Origin: an uncultured Prevotella sp.
GTDB taxonomy: Bacteria > Bacteroidota > Bacteroidia > Bacteroidales > Bacteroidaceae
Length of the DNA: 6,404 nucleotides
NCBI GenBank assembly: GCA_934230685.1
Contig: CAKQFF010000108.1
Coordinates: forward strand, 1-6,404
Reading direction: 5' to 3'
The translations under genes were made by a program, and so were the position numbers. Below, piece by piece: positions 5,163 through 6,404 of the stretch. Numbering within the stretch: position 1 is the first letter of the stretch; the number at the start of each line of letters is the position of its first letter. Under the pieces are notes generated by a model. It did not search any database. It was given only the letters and a program-made list of their open reading frames with translations, and was not told the origin of the DNA.

Positions 5163-6404
5163 ATGTCAGCAATCACAAGAAGAAGACTCCCGGTAGGTGT
5201 ACAGTCGTTTGTAGAGATAAGAAAACGTGGATACCTATATGTTGACAAGACCGAGTCGATATGGAATCTTGTCAATGGGGTGAAGTACAACTATCTGAGC
5301 CGTCCGCGCAGGTTTGGCAAGTCGGTGCTTGTTGATACCCTACAAGCCTACTTTGAGGGGCGACGTGATCTGTTTGAAGGACTCAGTATAATGGAATTGG
5401 AACATGATTGGGCGAAACATCCAGTTATACGTCTCGATATGAGTGGTGCTGGCGCTGCTTCAGAAAGTGTGCGTTCGTATCTTGATTATATATTTAATTA
5501 TTATGAATCAATTTATGAAATAAAGCCTCGTCCCAATGCTTCACTTGCAGTGCGTTTTATGGCTATTATCAGCACAGCCTACAGTCAGACGGGGCAACAA
5601 GTTGTGATTCTCATAGACGAATACGATTCTCCCTTGCAACACTCTTGGCTTACTCCCGAACATGAGGCTTGTACTGTAATTTATCGCGAAGTATTTGCTG
5701 TTCTTAAAATGGCTGACGAAATGGAGCGTTTTGTGTTTATCACGGGTATAACCAAATTCACACAGATATCATTGTTCTCTGTGCTTAACAATATCAGCAA
5801 TATAAGTTTTGAGCCGCAGTTTGCCACTATTTGTGGAATATCCAAGCAAGAGGTCGTTGACAATTTCATGCCTGAGATAAAGCAAATGGCGGAATTCAAC
5901 AAGTGGACAACCGACGAGACATTGAATAAACTTAAAGATTATTATGACGGGTATCATTTCTGTCGCCATAATATGGTTGATGTATATAATCCGTTTAGTC
6001 TGATAAACGCTCTATACTACAAAGACCTTAGAAGTTATTGGGCTTCGTCGGGTGCAACTTCTCTTTTGTCGAAGTTTGTAAATGATATGGAGTTGCATCT
6101 TGATGATTTCGACCACTGTAGTATTTTGCGTGGCATTCTTGAGACGTCTGATGTGACGGGTGGAGGCCCTGAATTGTTTCTTTATCAGTCGGGTTACCTT
6201 ACTATAAAGGACTGTGATGAATTTGGTTATATTCTTGGCATACCTAACGAGGAAGTGAGGCAGGCTCTTAATGAAATGGTACTTCCTGCTCTTACCATGC
6301 GCAAGCAGGGTGATAGGGCTTGCTATAGAACTACCCCAATTCGGGATAAAATAGCGATTAGTTGCATGTTAAGACAGATACATGAATTCTCTTCCCATGC
6401 CATC
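5163..6404 (+). CDS. AAA-ATPase-like protein of the PD-(D/E)XK nuclease-linked family, 3' end outside window
   Basis: The frame is intact for 414 codons to the window edge. The N-terminal AAA-ATPase-like domain (PF09820 type) is clear: 'LPVGVQSFVEIRKRGYLYVDKT' region (9-30); Walker A R-P-R-R-F-G-K-S (47-54), with the family's arginine in place of the first P-loop glycine; Walker B 'VVILIDEYDSPL' with D152-E153-Y154-D155; sensor-like FVFITGITKF (190-199) followed by 'SLFSVLNNI'; YYDGYHF (260-266); and 'VYNPFSL'. Near the edge are 'LFLYQSGYLTI' and 'LGIPNEEVRQAL', which in this family lead to a C-terminal PD-(D/E)XK nuclease domain (PF08011, formerly DUF1703). Family members usually have about 520-590 residues, so 100-180 residues, including any nuclease centre, lie outside. 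The biological role of the family is not established; copies are often multiple in Bacteroidales genomes. No signal peptide is seen. The gene has its own promoter and is separated from rsmA by a terminator. Its codons (GAT, TAT, AAT, CTT, ATT) are more A/T-ending than those of the operon, suggesting acquisition or weak expression. Confidence 0.9.
   Translation, partial: MSAITRRRLPVGVQSFVEIRKRGYLYVDKTESIWNLVNGVKYNYLSRPRRFGKSVLVDTLQAYFEGRRDLFEGLSIMELEHDWAKHPVIRLDMSGAGAASESVRSYLDYIFNYYESIYEIKPRPNASLAVRFMAIISTAYSQTGQQVVILIDEYDSPLQHSWLTPEHEACTVIYREVFAVLKMADEMERFVFITGITKFTQISLFSVLNNISNISFEPQFATICGISKQEVVDNFMPEIKQMAEFNKWTTDETLNKLKDYYDGYHFCRHNMVDVYNPFSLINALYYKDLRSYWASSGATSLLSKFVNDMELHLDDFDHCSILRGILETSDVTGGGPELFLYQSGYLTIKDCDEFGYILGIPNEEVRQALNEMVLPALTMRKQGDRACYRTTPIRDKIAISCMLRQIHEFSSHAI

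Noticed and set aside
5681..5969. Two overlapping minus-strand open frames inside the ATPase gene
   Set aside because: They are antisense to a continuous frame with all the motifs of its family, and have no independent support.

Overview
The window looks like a chromosomal segment from a member of the Bacteroidales, probably Prevotella or a close relative; the genus is a guess. The evidence is the extended Bacteroidetes-type NusB, a DUF5606-type protein restricted to that phylum, the gene order nusB-yajC-ybbR-coaE, A/T-rich translation starts mostly without Shine-Dalgarno motifs, and three promoters fitting the Bacteroidetes consensus TTTG / about 20 nt / TAnnTTTG.

Layout. At the left edge, on the minus strand, is the 5' part of the gene for ribosomal protein L25 (bases 1-302), with its own promoter and a leader of about 117 nt. 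A divergent intergenic region (303-604) holds that promoter, the nusB promoter, and an AT-rich inverted repeat lying between the two. From 605 to 4967 six plus-strand genes are tightly packed (gaps of 20-49 nt): nusB, yajC, a YbbR-domain gene, coaE, a DUF5606-like gene and rsmA. I see no consensus promoter inside this run, and it ends in a strong intrinsic terminator at 4991-5028, so it reads as one operon. After the terminator, a separate promoter drives a gene of the AAA-ATPase-like (PF09820) / PD-(D/E)XK nuclease family, which runs off the right edge.

The operon is housekeeping in nature: transcription antitermination for rRNA operons (NusB), 16S rRNA dimethylation (RsmA), Sec translocon accessory function (YajC), the last step of CoA synthesis (CoaE), an envelope YbbR protein and a small conserved protein of unknown role. 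With L25 transcribed divergently, the left and centre of the window have a ribosome-biogenesis theme. The ATPase gene is the only accessory-looking element: it has its own promoter, visibly different codon use, and belongs to a poorly understood, often multicopy family. I found no CRISPR array, tRNA, rRNA, insertion sequence or complete new multi-gene system; the most open question is the ATPase gene and whatever follows it beyond the window.
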